DNA of 64,000 bases from JAICYJ01 sp963797565 (GTDB taxonomy: Bacteria; Actinomycetota; Thermoleophilia; Gaiellales; JAICJC01). The notes under the pieces are model-generated. The model saw only the letters and a program-made list of their open reading frames with translations. It was not told the DNA's origin and ran no database searches. Positions 41,592-50,142 of this stretch are shown here, one piece after another (position 1 is the stretch's first letter; every line of letters starts with the position of its first letter). Made by a program: the position numbers and the translations under genes. Location of the stretch: positions 1-64,000 of the forward strand of contig CAWCPM010000005.1 in the NCBI GenBank assembly GCA_963797565.1, read 5' to 3'.

Positions 41592-43198
41592 CAGATGTTC
41601 CCTTCAGTTCTGGCGCTGGCGATCGAGGGAGTGGCCTGGTGTGTTGGGAGTGCGGGCGTACCGCGCTCGGTGGCTTCCGCTGGTACTGCCAATGGGTCGT
41701 TGGACGGAAGGAAACGGAGAACGATGACTGCCATTGCGGCTGCGAGGCCGGTTGCGAGAAGGAGTCCGGTGCCCATCGCCTGGGTGAACGCGTCGCCACT
41801 TGTAGCGACTAGGCGCGAGGCGGCTTCGGCTGGTAGGTGGGCGGCGATAGCAGTGGCCGCGCCGACGGAGTTCTCTGCGCCGGCCTGTGCTTCGGGTGGT
41901 AGGCCGACCAGCGAGTTTCCCATGCTTGCCGAGTACACGGAGTTGACCAGCGAGCCGATCACGGCGACGCCGAGTGCTCCCGAGACCATGCGTGCCACGG
42001 TGTTGGTGGCGGAGGCGACGCCGGACTTGGCCGCCGGCACTGCGCCGACGACGGCGTTGGTGGCGGGCGCCATGATCCAGCCCATCGCCAGGGCTAGGCC
42101 AAAGAACCAGGATGCCAGCGCAAGCGCGCCGGTCTGCGGCTCCCAGAGTGTGGTCAGCGCGAGCATGATGGCGAGAGTGGTCAGCCCGATGGCGACAACG
42201 CGGGGGGTGCCGAGCCGCTCCGCAGCCCTGCTCGAGGAGCCGGCGCCCATCATCAGCCCGAGGGCGATCGGGCTCATGACCCCGCCTGCCTCGATGGCGC
42301 TGTAGCCGTGCACGAACTGCAGATACTGAGTCAGTGCGAAGATGCCACCCAGTAAGGCGAAGAAGGCGACGCTGACCGCAGCGGTGCCGACGGTGAAGCT
42401 GGCGCTGCGGAAGAAATCGAGGTCAAGCATCGGCTCCTCGACGTGGTGCTCCCACCACAGGAACGCGCCGAGCAGGGCGAGCGACGCAGCGATCAGTCCG
42501 AGAATCAGCCCAGAGGTCCAGCCCTTCCCAGGAGCCTCGATGATCGCGTAGACGAGGATGCTGAAGCCGGCGGTGGAGAGCACGGCGCCTGGAATGTCGA
42601 ATGAGCCCGGCTGGGGATCGCGGCTCTCCGGGACGTAGTGGATGCCGAGCAGCAACGCGGCGGCCGCGAACGGCACGTTCACCATGAACACGGATGACCA
42701 GCCGAACCATTCGAGCAGAAGTCCGCCGGCCAGTGGCCCAAGTCCGATGCCGACGGCCGCAAGTGCCGCCCAGATGGCGATCGCCTTGCCTCGTTCCTTT
42801 CCCGCGAACAGGTTCGCGATGATGGAGAGCGTGGCCGGCATGATCAGCGCCGCACCGACGCCCATGGCCGCACGCACCGCGATCACCTGGTCGGCGGAGT
42901 CGGCGATCAGGGCGCCGAGGCTGGCGAGCCCGAAGATCGACACGCCCGCCTGGAGCGCGCGCTTGCGCCCGAAACGGTCGCCGAGGGTACCGAACACGAG
43001 CAGGAGGCCGGCGAAGACGAGCAGGTAGGAGTCGACCATCCACTGCAGCTTCGAGGGGGAGGCGTCGAACTCGTGCTGCAGCGTCGGCAGAGCGACATTG
43101 AGAATCGTATTGTCGAGCCCGATGATCACCAGGCTCAGGGACAGCACGCCGAGCGTCTTCCAACGACGCGCATATTGCACTGGATCGGTGGTCATCAT
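41591..43198 (-). CDS. MFS multidrug exporter, 14-helix DHA2 type
   Basis: 535 residues. The DHA2 signatures are LDNTILNVALPTLQHEF (motif D1), GTLGDRFGRKRALQ (motif A), GVGAALIMPATLSIIANLF and PLAGGLLLEWFGWSSVF (motif C region). It is an EmrB/QacA-like proton-coupled efflux pump of unknown substrate. The ATG overlaps the upstream small gene's stop (ATGA), and its stop overlaps the MmpL start, so translation is coupled along the operon. Confidence 0.92.
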   Translation of the reverse strand: MMTTDPVQYARRWKTLGVLSLSLVIIGLDNTILNVALPTLQHEFDASPSKLQWMVDSYLLVFAGLLLVFGTLGDRFGRKRALQAGVSIFGLASLGALIADSADQVIAVRAAMGVGAALIMPATLSIIANLFAGKERGKAIAIWAALAAVGIGLGPLAGGLLLEWFGWSSVFMVNVPFAAAALLLGIHYVPESRDPQPGSFDIPGAVLSTAGFSILVYAIIEAPGKGWTSGLILGLIAASLALLGAFLWWEHHVEEPMLDLDFFRSASFTVGTAAVSVAFFALLGGIFALTQYLQFVHGYSAIEAGGVMSPIALGLMMGAGSSSRAAERLGTPRVVAIGLTTLAIMLALTTLWEPQTGALALASWFFGLALAMGWIMAPATNAVVGAVPAAKSGVASATNTVARMVSGALGVAVIGSLVNSVYSASMGNSLVGLPPEAQAGAENSVGAATAIAAHLPAEAASRLVATSGDAFTQAMGTGLLLATGLAAAMAVIVLRFLPSNDPLAVPAEATERGTPALPTHQATPSIASARTEGNI

Positions 43199-43458
43199 GC
43201 TGCACTCCTTTGGGGTACGAGGGACTCGCGCATGGCGCCGCTGGAGCCGAGAGTGCCGGCGTGCGCGAACGGGTGGTAGAAGGCCGCCAACGCGTCGGCT
43301 CTCGCGACGTCGAAGTCGAACCGCTGGTCGACCGTCGTGTCAGCGATCGCGACCTTGACGCGGTCAGATGACTTGTTCCAGAGAAGTGAGATTTCGAGAC
43401 CGTCATTGGCCCGGCAGGCGAGCTCTGTCCAGGTGTCGTGCGAGTGCGTGGAGTTCAT
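43195..43458 (-). CDS. small conserved-looking protein of the efflux operon
   Basis: 87 residues: STHSHDTWTELACRANDGLE, ISLLWNKSSDRVKVAIAD, then DALAAFYHPFAHAG. Soluble, mixed alpha/beta. An AGGGGGA ribosome site precedes the ATG, and its stop overlaps the MFS start. I recall similar small proteins in actinobacteria annotated only as hypothetical. Function unknown. Confidence 0.7.
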   Translation of the reverse strand: MNSTHSHDTWTELACRANDGLEISLLWNKSSDRVKVAIADTTVDQRFDFDVARADALAAFYHPFAHAGTLGSSGAMRESLVPQRSAA

Positions 43459-43493
43459 GACTCCCCCTTCTCGTTGGTGGTGGGCAGGGTCGC

Positions 43494-43736
43494 TCACGGG
43501 ATGTCGACGTCCGCGACCGGAGTGACCGTCGTGCGTGCGGCGACGAAGAACGGCAGCAGCGCGAGTGCGTCCTTGTCGCTCGGCGCCTCGACCGTCCACC
43601 AGATCGAATGACCGCCGGAAGCGCACGAGGCGAGCGTGGCTCGATGGCGCAGCGGGCTATTGAAGCCGCGAAATCCGGCGAACACGGCGCCGCACTGATG
43701 CGGCTCGTGGTGGTGATGGAGCAAGTAGCAGGACAT
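43494..43736 (-). CDS. small protein, first gene of the efflux operon
   Basis: 80 residues: MSCYLLHHHHEPHQCGAVFA, GFNSPLRHRATLASCASGGH, IWWTVEAPSDKDAL, ending VTPVADVDIP. His/Cys-rich N-terminus (HHHHEPHQC) and a conserved-looking GGHxIWW core suggest a ferredoxin-like-fold stress protein of the kind seen beside LuxR regulators in Thermoleophilia. That comparison is from memory. It begins 105 bases from the first homologous codon of the divergent regulator, so it shares its control region. Confidence 0.7.
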   Translation of the reverse strand: MSCYLLHHHHEPHQCGAVFAGFRGFNSPLRHRATLASCASGGHSIWWTVEAPSDKDALALLPFFVAARTTVTPVADVDIP

Positions 43737-43937
43737 GAAACGAGTCTGGCGCCGAGCCGCTGCGCCGACATCGGGCGGGCACCCTGATCTCGCACCCTGA
43801 GTTGTCGGCTGGACTGCACTGATCTAAGGTGGCAAATCGCACTTGCCGAGCACCTTGTCGGCCGCGCTGAGGAAGTCGGCTCGCTCGACCAGCTCCTCGA
43901 TAAACTCGATGAGGGGCTCTCGGCAGCGCTCGAGCTC

Positions 43938-46748
43938 GTGGGAGAGCCGGGGATCGGCAAGACCCGTCTGCTCGCCGAGTTGGCTGCGCGCGCGGACGCG
44001 CGCGGTCATCTGGTGCTGTCGGGGTGCGCGACAGAGCTGGAACGCGATCTACCCTTCTCGGTGTTTGTCGACGCGCTTGACGACTACCTTCATGCGCTCG
44101 ATCCGAGTCGGCTCCAAGCCCTCGATGGGAGCGTGCGGGCGGAGCTGGCCACCGTCTTTCCATCACTCGTGGCGCTCGCCGGCGGAAGCGAAGTCGCACC
44201 GCAACATGAGCGCTACCGCAGCCACCGCGCCGTGTGCGTGCTCCTGGAGCGGCTGGCGCGGACCCAGCCCGTCGTGCTGCTGTTGGATGATGTCCACTGG
44301 GCTGACCCGGCCTCGGTGGAGCTCCTTGGCGCGTTACTCCGTCGACCTCCGGCTGCGCCGGTGCTACCGGCGTTAGCCGTGCGACCGCGGCAGCTGAGCG
44401 ATCGGCTCTCCGCCTCGCTGGACCGGGCACACCGCGCCGGGGAACTCGTGCGTATGGAGCTTGGGGCTCTCACTTCCCAGCAGGCCCACGAACTCGTCGG
44501 CGAGACGTTCAGCGGAGCGGAACCCAGCAAGCTCTACCGTGAGAGCGGCGGTAATCCGTTCTACCTTGAGCAACTCGCAAGATCCGTCTCGCGCCCTGCA
44601 ACGCCGCTTCCTGCTGAGGCCGGCGTATCCCTGGGCGGAGTCGATGTCCCGGCCGCGGTCGCGGCGGCGCTCGCAGAGGAGCTCGGCTTGCTTTCTCCAG
44701 AGGCACGGCTCGTGATCGACGGCGCGGCCGTTGCTGGCGACCCGTTCGATCCCGAACTGGCAGCCGCGGCCGCTGGCGTGCCCGATGAGGCCGCGATTAC
44801 CGCGCTGGACGAGCTGTTGGGATTGGATCTCGTGCGTCCCACGGACGTCCCCAGGCGGTTCCGCTTTCGCCACCCGCTCGTCCGCCGGTCGGTGTACGAG
44901 TCGATGGGTGGTGGCTGGTGTCTCCAAGCCCACGAGCGCTGTGCCGAGGCGTTGTCGGTGAGGGGATCACCGCTATCTGCACGCGCTCACCACGTCGAGC
45001 TCTCGGCGCGTCAAGGCGATGTCGCCGCGGTTGCGATCCTGCGACAGGCAGGAGAGTCGGCCGCCCGGCGGGCGCCTGCAAGTTCCGCGAGGTGGTTCGC
45101 CGCGGCACTTCGCTTGCTACCGGCGACTGCGCCGGTCGACGAGCGCGTCGAGTTGCTGGTGGACTGTGCGGGAGCGCTTGCTGCAACCGGCCAGTTGGGT
45201 GAAAGCCACTCTGCGCTGCTCGAGGCGATGAACATCGTGCCCGCGGAGTCAGAAGCCGTGCACCTACGTCTTACCGCTGCCTGCGCCGCCGTGGAGCACC
45301 TCCGCGGCCGGTACCAGGAGGCGCATGCCCATCTCGAAGCCGCTTTCGGGTCGCTGCAGGATCCGGGATCACTGCAAGGAGTCGGTCTCATGATCGAGCT
45401 CGCCGGCGATGCTCTCTATCGCGGGGACTACGACGCGATGCGCGCTTGGGCTGCTCGCGCGTTTGATGCTGGCGAGCAACTCCGCGACCGACCGCTGTTG
45501 GCCTCGGCGCTTGCTGTTCGTGCGCTTGCCAGTGCGGTGAGCGGTGCGGCTGCTGAGGGGCAGGCGCACCGCGCCGAAGCCGCGGAGCTGATCGATCAAC
45601 TGTCCGACGATGAGCTAGGCCCGCGACTTGATGCGCTCACCCATCTGGCGACGGCAGAGCTCTACCTCGACCAATTCATGGCCATAGAGGCCCATGCCGG
45701 ACGCGCGCTGAGAATCGGCCGTGCGACTGGACAGGGCGATCTCTTCCCGCTCATTGTTCCGATGCTCGGAGCGAGCCTGTGGATTCAGGGCAAGATGAAA
45801 GAGTCCGGCGAGGCTCTCGACGGGGCGATCGCAGCCGCGCGGCTTGTCGACAATGTCCAAGGCCTGGCATGGAACCTCTTCAACCGCTCCTACGCAGCGT
45901 TCGCGGCCGGTGACATCGAGTTGGCACTTGCAACCGCGCAGGAGGGTTTCGATCTCTCGACGGAACTGGACCATGGCCCGGTTCCCGCTCACGCAGCGGT
46001 GGCGCTTGCTTACGCGATGCTCGAGACCGGGTATCCCGACCGAAGCATCGAGTTACTGATCACGGGTGCCGGTGGGGAAGAACTGCGACTGATCGGCGGT
46101 GGTTGGCGGGCTAGGTACCTCGAGCTTCTCACCCGCTCCTGCATCGCGGCCGATAGGCGCATGGAGGCTGAGCGCGCTGCAGCGGCGGCGCAAGCGTGTG
46201 CTGACGCCGTGGCCCTACCCATGGCGCGCGCTATGGCGGGGCTCGCCGCTGCCGCGCTCGACGTTGACGCTGGCGAGCCGGCAAGTGCGGCAGAGCGGGC
46301 CGTGGCCGCGGCGGCCGCACTTGAAGAGGTGGGAGACCTGTTCGACGCTGCAATGGCGCGGTTGCTCGCCGGGCAAGCCCTGGCTCTGGCCGGTGAGAAG
46401 GCTCACGCAGTCGCCGAACTCCAGTGTGCGGCCTCGGCCTTCGATTCCTTCGGCTCGCTTGGGTATCGGGCCAAGGCCGAGCGCGAACTCCGAAAGCTCG
46501 GGCAGCACATCCACCGGCGTACGCGACCTGGCGTCGTCGACGGAGAAGGCGTCGAACTGCTCACCGCACGGGAACTGGAGGTAGCGCAGCTCGTCGTTGA
46601 CCGAAAGACGAACCCCGAGATCGCGGCGGAACTCTTCCTCAGCCTCAAGACCGTCGAGACCCACCTCCGAAACTCGTTCCGCAAGCTCGACGTCGACTCA
46701 CGCATCGAGCTCGCGCGCGCCGTGGAACGTGCCGATCGCGGTGGCTGA
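43938..46748 (+). CDS. large ATPase (STAND/AAA) LuxR-family regulator
   Basis: 936 residues from the GTG: Walker A GEPGIGKTRLLAELA, Walker B VVLLLDDVHWADPAS near residue 117, a long helical TPR-like middle, and a C-terminal LuxR HTH (LTARELEVAQLVVDRKTNPE, LFLSLKTVETHLRNSFRKLD). Family sequence continues upstream in frame (LVGRAEEVGSLDQLLDKLDE, from about 43842), so the true start is earlier. However, no ATG, GTG or TTG occurs in frame there. It probably activates the divergent MFS-MmpL export operon on ATP and ligand binding. Confidence 0.85.
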   Translation: MGEPGIGKTRLLAELAARADARGHLVLSGCATELERDLPFSVFVDALDDYLHALDPSRLQALDGSVRAELATVFPSLVALAGGSEVAPQHERYRSHRAVCVLLERLARTQPVVLLLDDVHWADPASVELLGALLRRPPAAPVLPALAVRPRQLSDRLSASLDRAHRAGELVRMELGALTSQQAHELVGETFSGAEPSKLYRESGGNPFYLEQLARSVSRPATPLPAEAGVSLGGVDVPAAVAAALAEELGLLSPEARLVIDGAAVAGDPFDPELAAAAAGVPDEAAITALDELLGLDLVRPTDVPRRFRFRHPLVRRSVYESMGGGWCLQAHERCAEALSVRGSPLSARAHHVELSARQGDVAAVAILRQAGESAARRAPASSARWFAAALRLLPATAPVDERVELLVDCAGALAATGQLGESHSALLEAMNIVPAESEAVHLRLTAACAAVEHLRGRYQEAHAHLEAAFGSLQDPGSLQGVGLMIELAGDALYRGDYDAMRAWAARAFDAGEQLRDRPLLASALAVRALASAVSGAAAEGQAHRAEAAELIDQLSDDELGPRLDALTHLATAELYLDQFMAIEAHAGRALRIGRATGQGDLFPLIVPMLGASLWIQGKMKESGEALDGAIAAARLVDNVQGLAWNLFNRSYAAFAAGDIELALATAQEGFDLSTELDHGPVPAHAAVALAYAMLETGYPDRSIELLITGAGGEELRLIGGGWRARYLELLTRSCIAADRRMEAERAAAAAQACADAVALPMARAMAGLAAAALDVDAGEPASAAERAVAAAAALEEVGDLFDAAMARLLAGQALALAGEKAHAVAELQCAASAFDSFGSLGYRAKAERELRKLGQHIHRRTRPGVVDGEGVELLTARELEVAQLVVDRKTNPEIAAELFLSLKTVETHLRNSFRKLDVDSRIELARAVERADRGG

Positions 46749-46953
46749 CTCTTTGACCGTCGCAGTTGAGTCAGCGGCATTCGGCACATCTCCCTCGGCG
46801 ACACCGGATCCTAGTGACACGTTTCTGACACAGAAGCAGCGCGAGGCGCCACGACGCGCGGTGAATCACGATCCTCCGAAACGGCTGTGTTCGGCGTTGT
46901 GCGGACAATCAGCGATGAGCCGCGAGGTACGAGAAGCACCCGAACATGGATCG

Positions 46954-46993
46954 GCACCCAGGAGGTCAGCGGTTCGAATCCGCTTAGCTCCAT
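46954..46993 (+). repeat. right attachment repeat (attR)
   Basis: Exact copy of 15122-15161. Left of it the match to the tRNA continues with one extra G inside the anticodon (TGGATCGGCACCC), so this half cannot form a tRNA. The 205 bases before it (46749-46953) hold no supported gene. Confidence 0.85.
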
Positions 46994-46995
46994 GC

Positions 46996-47010
46996 AGCGG
47001 AAAACCGCTT
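46996..47010 (+). terminator. small hairpin right after attR, probable original tRNA terminator
   Basis: AGCGG-AAAA-CCGCT followed by T. Before integration this would have stood two bases after the tRNA-Ala end, so it may be the displaced host terminator. The stem is only five pairs. Confidence 0.35.
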
Positions 47011-47076
47011 GGTTATGCGGAAATCCGGGCGTCGAGATTCGACGACCCCACACCCGCCCGTCCCAGCACGAACGGA

Positions 47077-47566
47077 TCATCGCCACACCCACACCCACAC
47101 CAGCGCGGCGACTGCGTACACCAGGGCATAGGCGGCGGTGAGTCCGATTACGGTGGAGGCTGGGGTATTTCGAACCGCGAAGCCGGTGGAGCGCAAGAAC
47201 CGGATCTTGACGAGCTCGCCGCATAGCATGAGCACCGCGAAGGCGGTCAGCAGACGGCCAGGCCCCGCCGTCGTGACCAGGCTAGCAAGCAGCGCCAGGT
47301 GGGCGAAGTTGTTGAAGACGACAAACACCATCGCGACGATTTCGAGTTCCAGCAGCCGATCCCCAATCGCCGCCAAGAGCCCGAGGGTCGCGATGCCGAT
47401 CAGCACCAACTCTAGCTCCACGGGGAGTCGACCATCCGGTCGTGATCGACGATGCCAAAGCGACGTACGCGCAGAGGAACGCGAGGGACTTGACGCCGGT
47501 CTCGATCCAGCCCAACGTGCCCCACCGCGCCACATGCCAGCGGGTGGTCTGGCGCGCGAGGCTCAT
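47077..47566 (-). pseudogene. four-helix membrane protein split by a frameshift
   Basis: The ATG overlapping the carH-like stop (ATGA) opens a frame reading SLARQTTRWHVARWGTLGWI and SLAFLCAYVALASSITTG. After about 47430 that frame becomes Arg/Gly-rich. The +1 frame from 47421 continues plausibly with LELVLIGIATLGLLAAIGDR, LLELEIVAMVFVVFNNF, RFLRSTGFAVRN and a final helix. Joined, they make about 163 residues with four helices. Alternatively the GTG at 47421 starts a separate 114-residue protein. Function unknown. Confidence 0.5.
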
Positions 47567-48468
47567 CGGACGTCCGCCGCCACCCGCGCGGCGGCGGTGA
47601 CGGGATCGACGTCGAGGAGCGCGGCACCAAGTTCGTCGGCGACCCTACGCGTCGCCCCTCTTCCCGCAACAGCGATCGGCAACGCTGCGGTTCGAGCCTG
47701 GCCGGCCAGCGCTCGTAGGCGCGACGGTCTCGTCGCTGCCAGCACGATGATGTCCGGGGCGAGCTGGGCGGCGGCTTCGATCAGGGTCGATTGCGGAGTG
47801 TCGGCGCCCAGGTAGGTGATGCGCCAGCCATGGCCGCGCAGGGCAATCCCAAAGCAGATCAGGCCAAGATCGTGGAGCTCACCGGTCGGGCATGCCAAAA
47901 GTGCGCGCGGGCCGCTGCCGCCGTCCCAGCCGCGGGCGAGTCCCAGCAACCGGCCGCGGATCACGCCGGTCGCGAAATGCTCCTCGGCGACTGTCGCGCT
48001 CCCGTCCGCCCATCGCTCGCCCAGGCCGACAAGGTACGGGACGAGCACCTCAGAGATCACGGTTGAGACGCCCAGGTCGGCGAGCAGACGATCGAGCACG
48101 GCGTTCGCGCCGACATCATCGAACCGCCCCAGCGTCTTGGTAAGACGCAAGCGCGTATCCTCAAGCCCATCTCCTGACGGGATCGAAGCCGCGGCGGGAG
48201 CCGCGGGCACCTCCCCGGCCGGTGTCGAGAGCACCGCTTCGGCCGCCTGCCGCGCTGCCACACCGGCCCCCAGCAGCTCCTGCATCGCTCGCACCCGGCG
48301 CTCGTCCTCCGCCCCATACAACCGAAAGCCCCCGGCGCTGCGCAGCGGACGCAGCAGACCGTAGCGGCGTTCCCATGCTCGCAGCAGAGTCGGCGACTCT
48401 CCGACGCGCTCGCTGAGCTCACCGATACGAACACGTGGAGCCGGTTCAGGAAGCGGCGCTGCCATCAA
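47563..48468 (-). CDS. CarH/LitR-like MerR regulator with B12-binding domain
   Basis: 301 residues. N-terminal MerR HTH (RIGELSERVGESPTLLRAWE, RYGLLRPLRSAGGFRLYG), then a helical B12-capping domain with the CarH Trp and Glu-His (ERWADGSATVAEEHFATG), and a Rossmann-like B12-binding domain with E-x-H-x-x-G in GELHDLGLICFGIALRG. These are the adenosylcobalamin ligands of CarH photoreceptors, which repress in the dark and release DNA in light. The divergent operon has typical LitR targets. Confidence 0.9.
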   Translation of the reverse strand: MMAAPLPEPAPRVRIGELSERVGESPTLLRAWERRYGLLRPLRSAGGFRLYGAEDERRVRAMQELLGAGVAARQAAEAVLSTPAGEVPAAPAAASIPSGDGLEDTRLRLTKTLGRFDDVGANAVLDRLLADLGVSTVISEVLVPYLVGLGERWADGSATVAEEHFATGVIRGRLLGLARGWDGGSGPRALLACPTGELHDLGLICFGIALRGHGWRITYLGADTPQSTLIEAAAQLAPDIIVLAATRPSRLRALAGQARTAALPIAVAGRGATRRVADELGAALLDVDPVTAAARVAADVR

Positions 48469-48474
48469 TCATAG

Positions 48475-48552
48475 AGTATACACACATTCTACAAACACTT
48501 GACAAGGCGGAGCAAACCCTGTACAGTCCGCCCGCTCCGGTCAAGTGTTTGT
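48475..48552. promoter_or_regulatory. divergent promoters with a 13-bp inverted repeat (CarH-like operator)
   Basis: Rightward promoter TTGACA (48499) - 17 bp - TACAGT (48522). Leftward -10 TATACT at 48480-48475 with TTGTCA 19 bp upstream of it. ACAAACACTTGAC (48491-48503) and GTCAAGTGTTTGT (48540-48552) are exact inverse copies; the first covers both -35 regions and the second lies past the rightward start. This suits dark repression of both operons by a CarH tetramer. Confidence 0.7.
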
Positions 48553-48579
48553 CCAAAGTACGTCCAAGGGGGTCTCTCG

Positions 48580-48882
48580 ATGACTCGCAAGCTCAGATGG
48601 CTGGTGCCGTTCCGGGCACTGGGCGCCGCGAGGCGCCTGATCGATCCGATTCGCACGTTGCCACGAAGACTCGCGACCGTCAACGCTTCTGGTCACACCT
48701 GTCGGATCCCCGACGCCATGAGGGATTTCAGTGCCACCCCGGCGCTGGAGACGCTCGCGCACGTCGTGGTGCGGGGCTCCACGCTGTTCGCGCACGGCGG
48801 GCGTAGGAATGGCGTCGCGTCCAGCTCGCGGCTGCAACCGCCATCGCGGCGTATGTACTCGTTCCTGATGGGTGTGCGTTAG
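48580..48882 (+). CDS. possible small basic protein, first in the light-response operon
   Basis: 100 residues, Arg-rich (RKLRWLVPFRALGAARRLID), no family recognised. The ATG follows AAGGGGG and the stop ends three bases before the FAD oxidoreductase ATG, an operon-like fit. Composition is not strongly protein-like; it could instead be a leader. Confidence 0.35.
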   Translation: MTRKLRWLVPFRALGAARRLIDPIRTLPRRLATVNASGHTCRIPDAMRDFSATPALETLAHVVVRGSTLFAHGGRRNGVASSSRLQPPSRRMYSFLMGVR

Positions 48883-48885
48883 GCG

Positions 48886-50142
48886 ATGCGCGTCGCGGTG
48901 ATCGGCAGCGGGGTGGCCGGCCTGACGGCGGCGTACGTCGTCTCGCGCAACCACGATGTCACGTTGTTCGAGAAGGACATCCGTTTCGGCGGGCATGCCC
49001 ACACCGTTTCGGTGGCCGGAGCACGCGGCCAGGTCGGGCTGGACACCGGGTTCATCGTGCACAACGAGCGCACCTACCCTCACTTGCTGAGACTGTTCGG
49101 TGAACTCGGAATCGCCACCCAACACAGCGACATGTCGTTCGGCGTCCGTTGCGAGGAGTGTGGGCTCGAGTACGCCGGTGCCCGCGGCCTGGCCGGGATG
49201 GCGGCCCGCCCCTCCAACCTGACCAGTCCCGCCTATCTGCGCATGCTGATCGAGGTGAAGCGATTCCATCGCCAGGCCCGAACGCTACTACGCGACGCCT
49301 CCTCCACCGATCGGCTGACGCTGGGCGACTTCCTCGAACAAGGAGGCTACTCGGACTACTTCCACGATCACTTCATCCTGCCGTTGGCGGGGGCGATCTG
49401 GTCATGCGCGGCGGGCCAGATCCGCAGCTTCCCGGCCCGTTATTTGATCAGATTCTTCGCCAACCATGGCATGCTGACGGTCAAGCACGCACCCACGTGG
49501 AAGACGGTGTCGGGCGGCAGCCATGTGTACGTCGATGCAGTCGTCGATCGGCTGGGCGACGCGCTTGGCGAGACGGCCGTGGTGGCCGTCGAACGCGATC
49601 CGGAGGGGGTGACCGTGACCGATGTGAACGGCGCCGCACGCCGTTTCGACCGTGTCGTGATCGCCACCCATCCAGATCAGGCGCTGGCGCTGCTTGCCGA
49701 TCCGAGCCCGCAGGAGCGCCGCATCCTGTCCAGCTTTGCCTACTCGAGCAACGAGACGGTGCTGCACACCGACGGCTCGCTGCTACCACGCTCGAGTGGC
49801 GCGCGGGCGTCATGGAATTATCTGCTCGAGGCCTGCACAACAACCGCCCCGTTGGTTGCTGTGACCTACCACCTCAACCGCCTGCAGGCGCTTGACGAGC
49901 CGGTCGAGTACTGCGTCACCTTGAACCAGAGCGGTCGCATCGCACCGAACAGCGAGATTGCGCGGATCGTCTACGAGCATCCCGTCTACACGATCGACTC
50001 GCTGGACGCCCAGTGGCGCCTGCCGACACTGTCGGGTGTCAACAATACCGCCTTCTGCGGCGCCTACCACGGCTGGGGATTCCACGAGGACGGCTGTGTC
50101 TCGGGTGTCCGCGCAGCGCTGGCGCTGGGGTGTGCCTGGTGA
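48886..50142 (+). CDS. FAD-dependent amine-oxidase-like oxidoreductase of the LitR operon
   Basis: 418 residues. N-terminal FAD motif VAVIGSGVAGLTAAYVVSRN, then FEKDIRFGGHAHTVSV, and the closing FAD contact GAYHGWGFHEDGCVSGVRAA. The family (flavin-containing amine oxidase/desaturase-like, COG2907) is found with DUF1365 and cyclopropane synthase in light-induced clusters. Substrate unproven; membrane-lipid modification is likely. The stop overlaps the DUF1365 GTG. Confidence 0.88.
   Translation: MRVAVIGSGVAGLTAAYVVSRNHDVTLFEKDIRFGGHAHTVSVAGARGQVGLDTGFIVHNERTYPHLLRLFGELGIATQHSDMSFGVRCEECGLEYAGARGLAGMAARPSNLTSPAYLRMLIEVKRFHRQARTLLRDASSTDRLTLGDFLEQGGYSDYFHDHFILPLAGAIWSCAAGQIRSFPARYLIRFFANHGMLTVKHAPTWKTVSGGSHVYVDAVVDRLGDALGETAVVAVERDPEGVTVTDVNGAARRFDRVVIATHPDQALALLADPSPQERRILSSFAYSSNETVLHTDGSLLPRSSGARASWNYLLEACTTTAPLVAVTYHLNRLQALDEPVEYCVTLNQSGRIAPNSEIARIVYEHPVYTIDSLDAQWRLPTLSGVNNTAFCGAYHGWGFHEDGCVSGVRAALALGCAW

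Larger units (their letters stand above)
15122..46993. mobile_element. tRNA-Ala-integrated genomic island, about 31.9 kb
   Basis: The island is bounded by 40-base exact direct repeats of the tRNA-Ala 3' half. A truncated tyrosine recombinase lies just inside the left repeat and points toward it, as in classic tRNA-targeted islands. The cargo is a two-component system, secreted beta-propeller proteins, ion transporters, a diguanylate cyclase, an export operon, remnants of an SDR and an alcohol dehydrogenase, and a truncated IS481 transposase. No conjugation, replication or phage structural genes are seen. With the integrase broken, the island is probably fixed. Confidence 0.8.

Noticed and set aside
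15231..46993. Prophage or conjugative element interpretation of the island
   Set aside because: No capsid, terminase, portal, relaxase, type IV secretion or replication genes were seen; only a broken integrase supports mobility.
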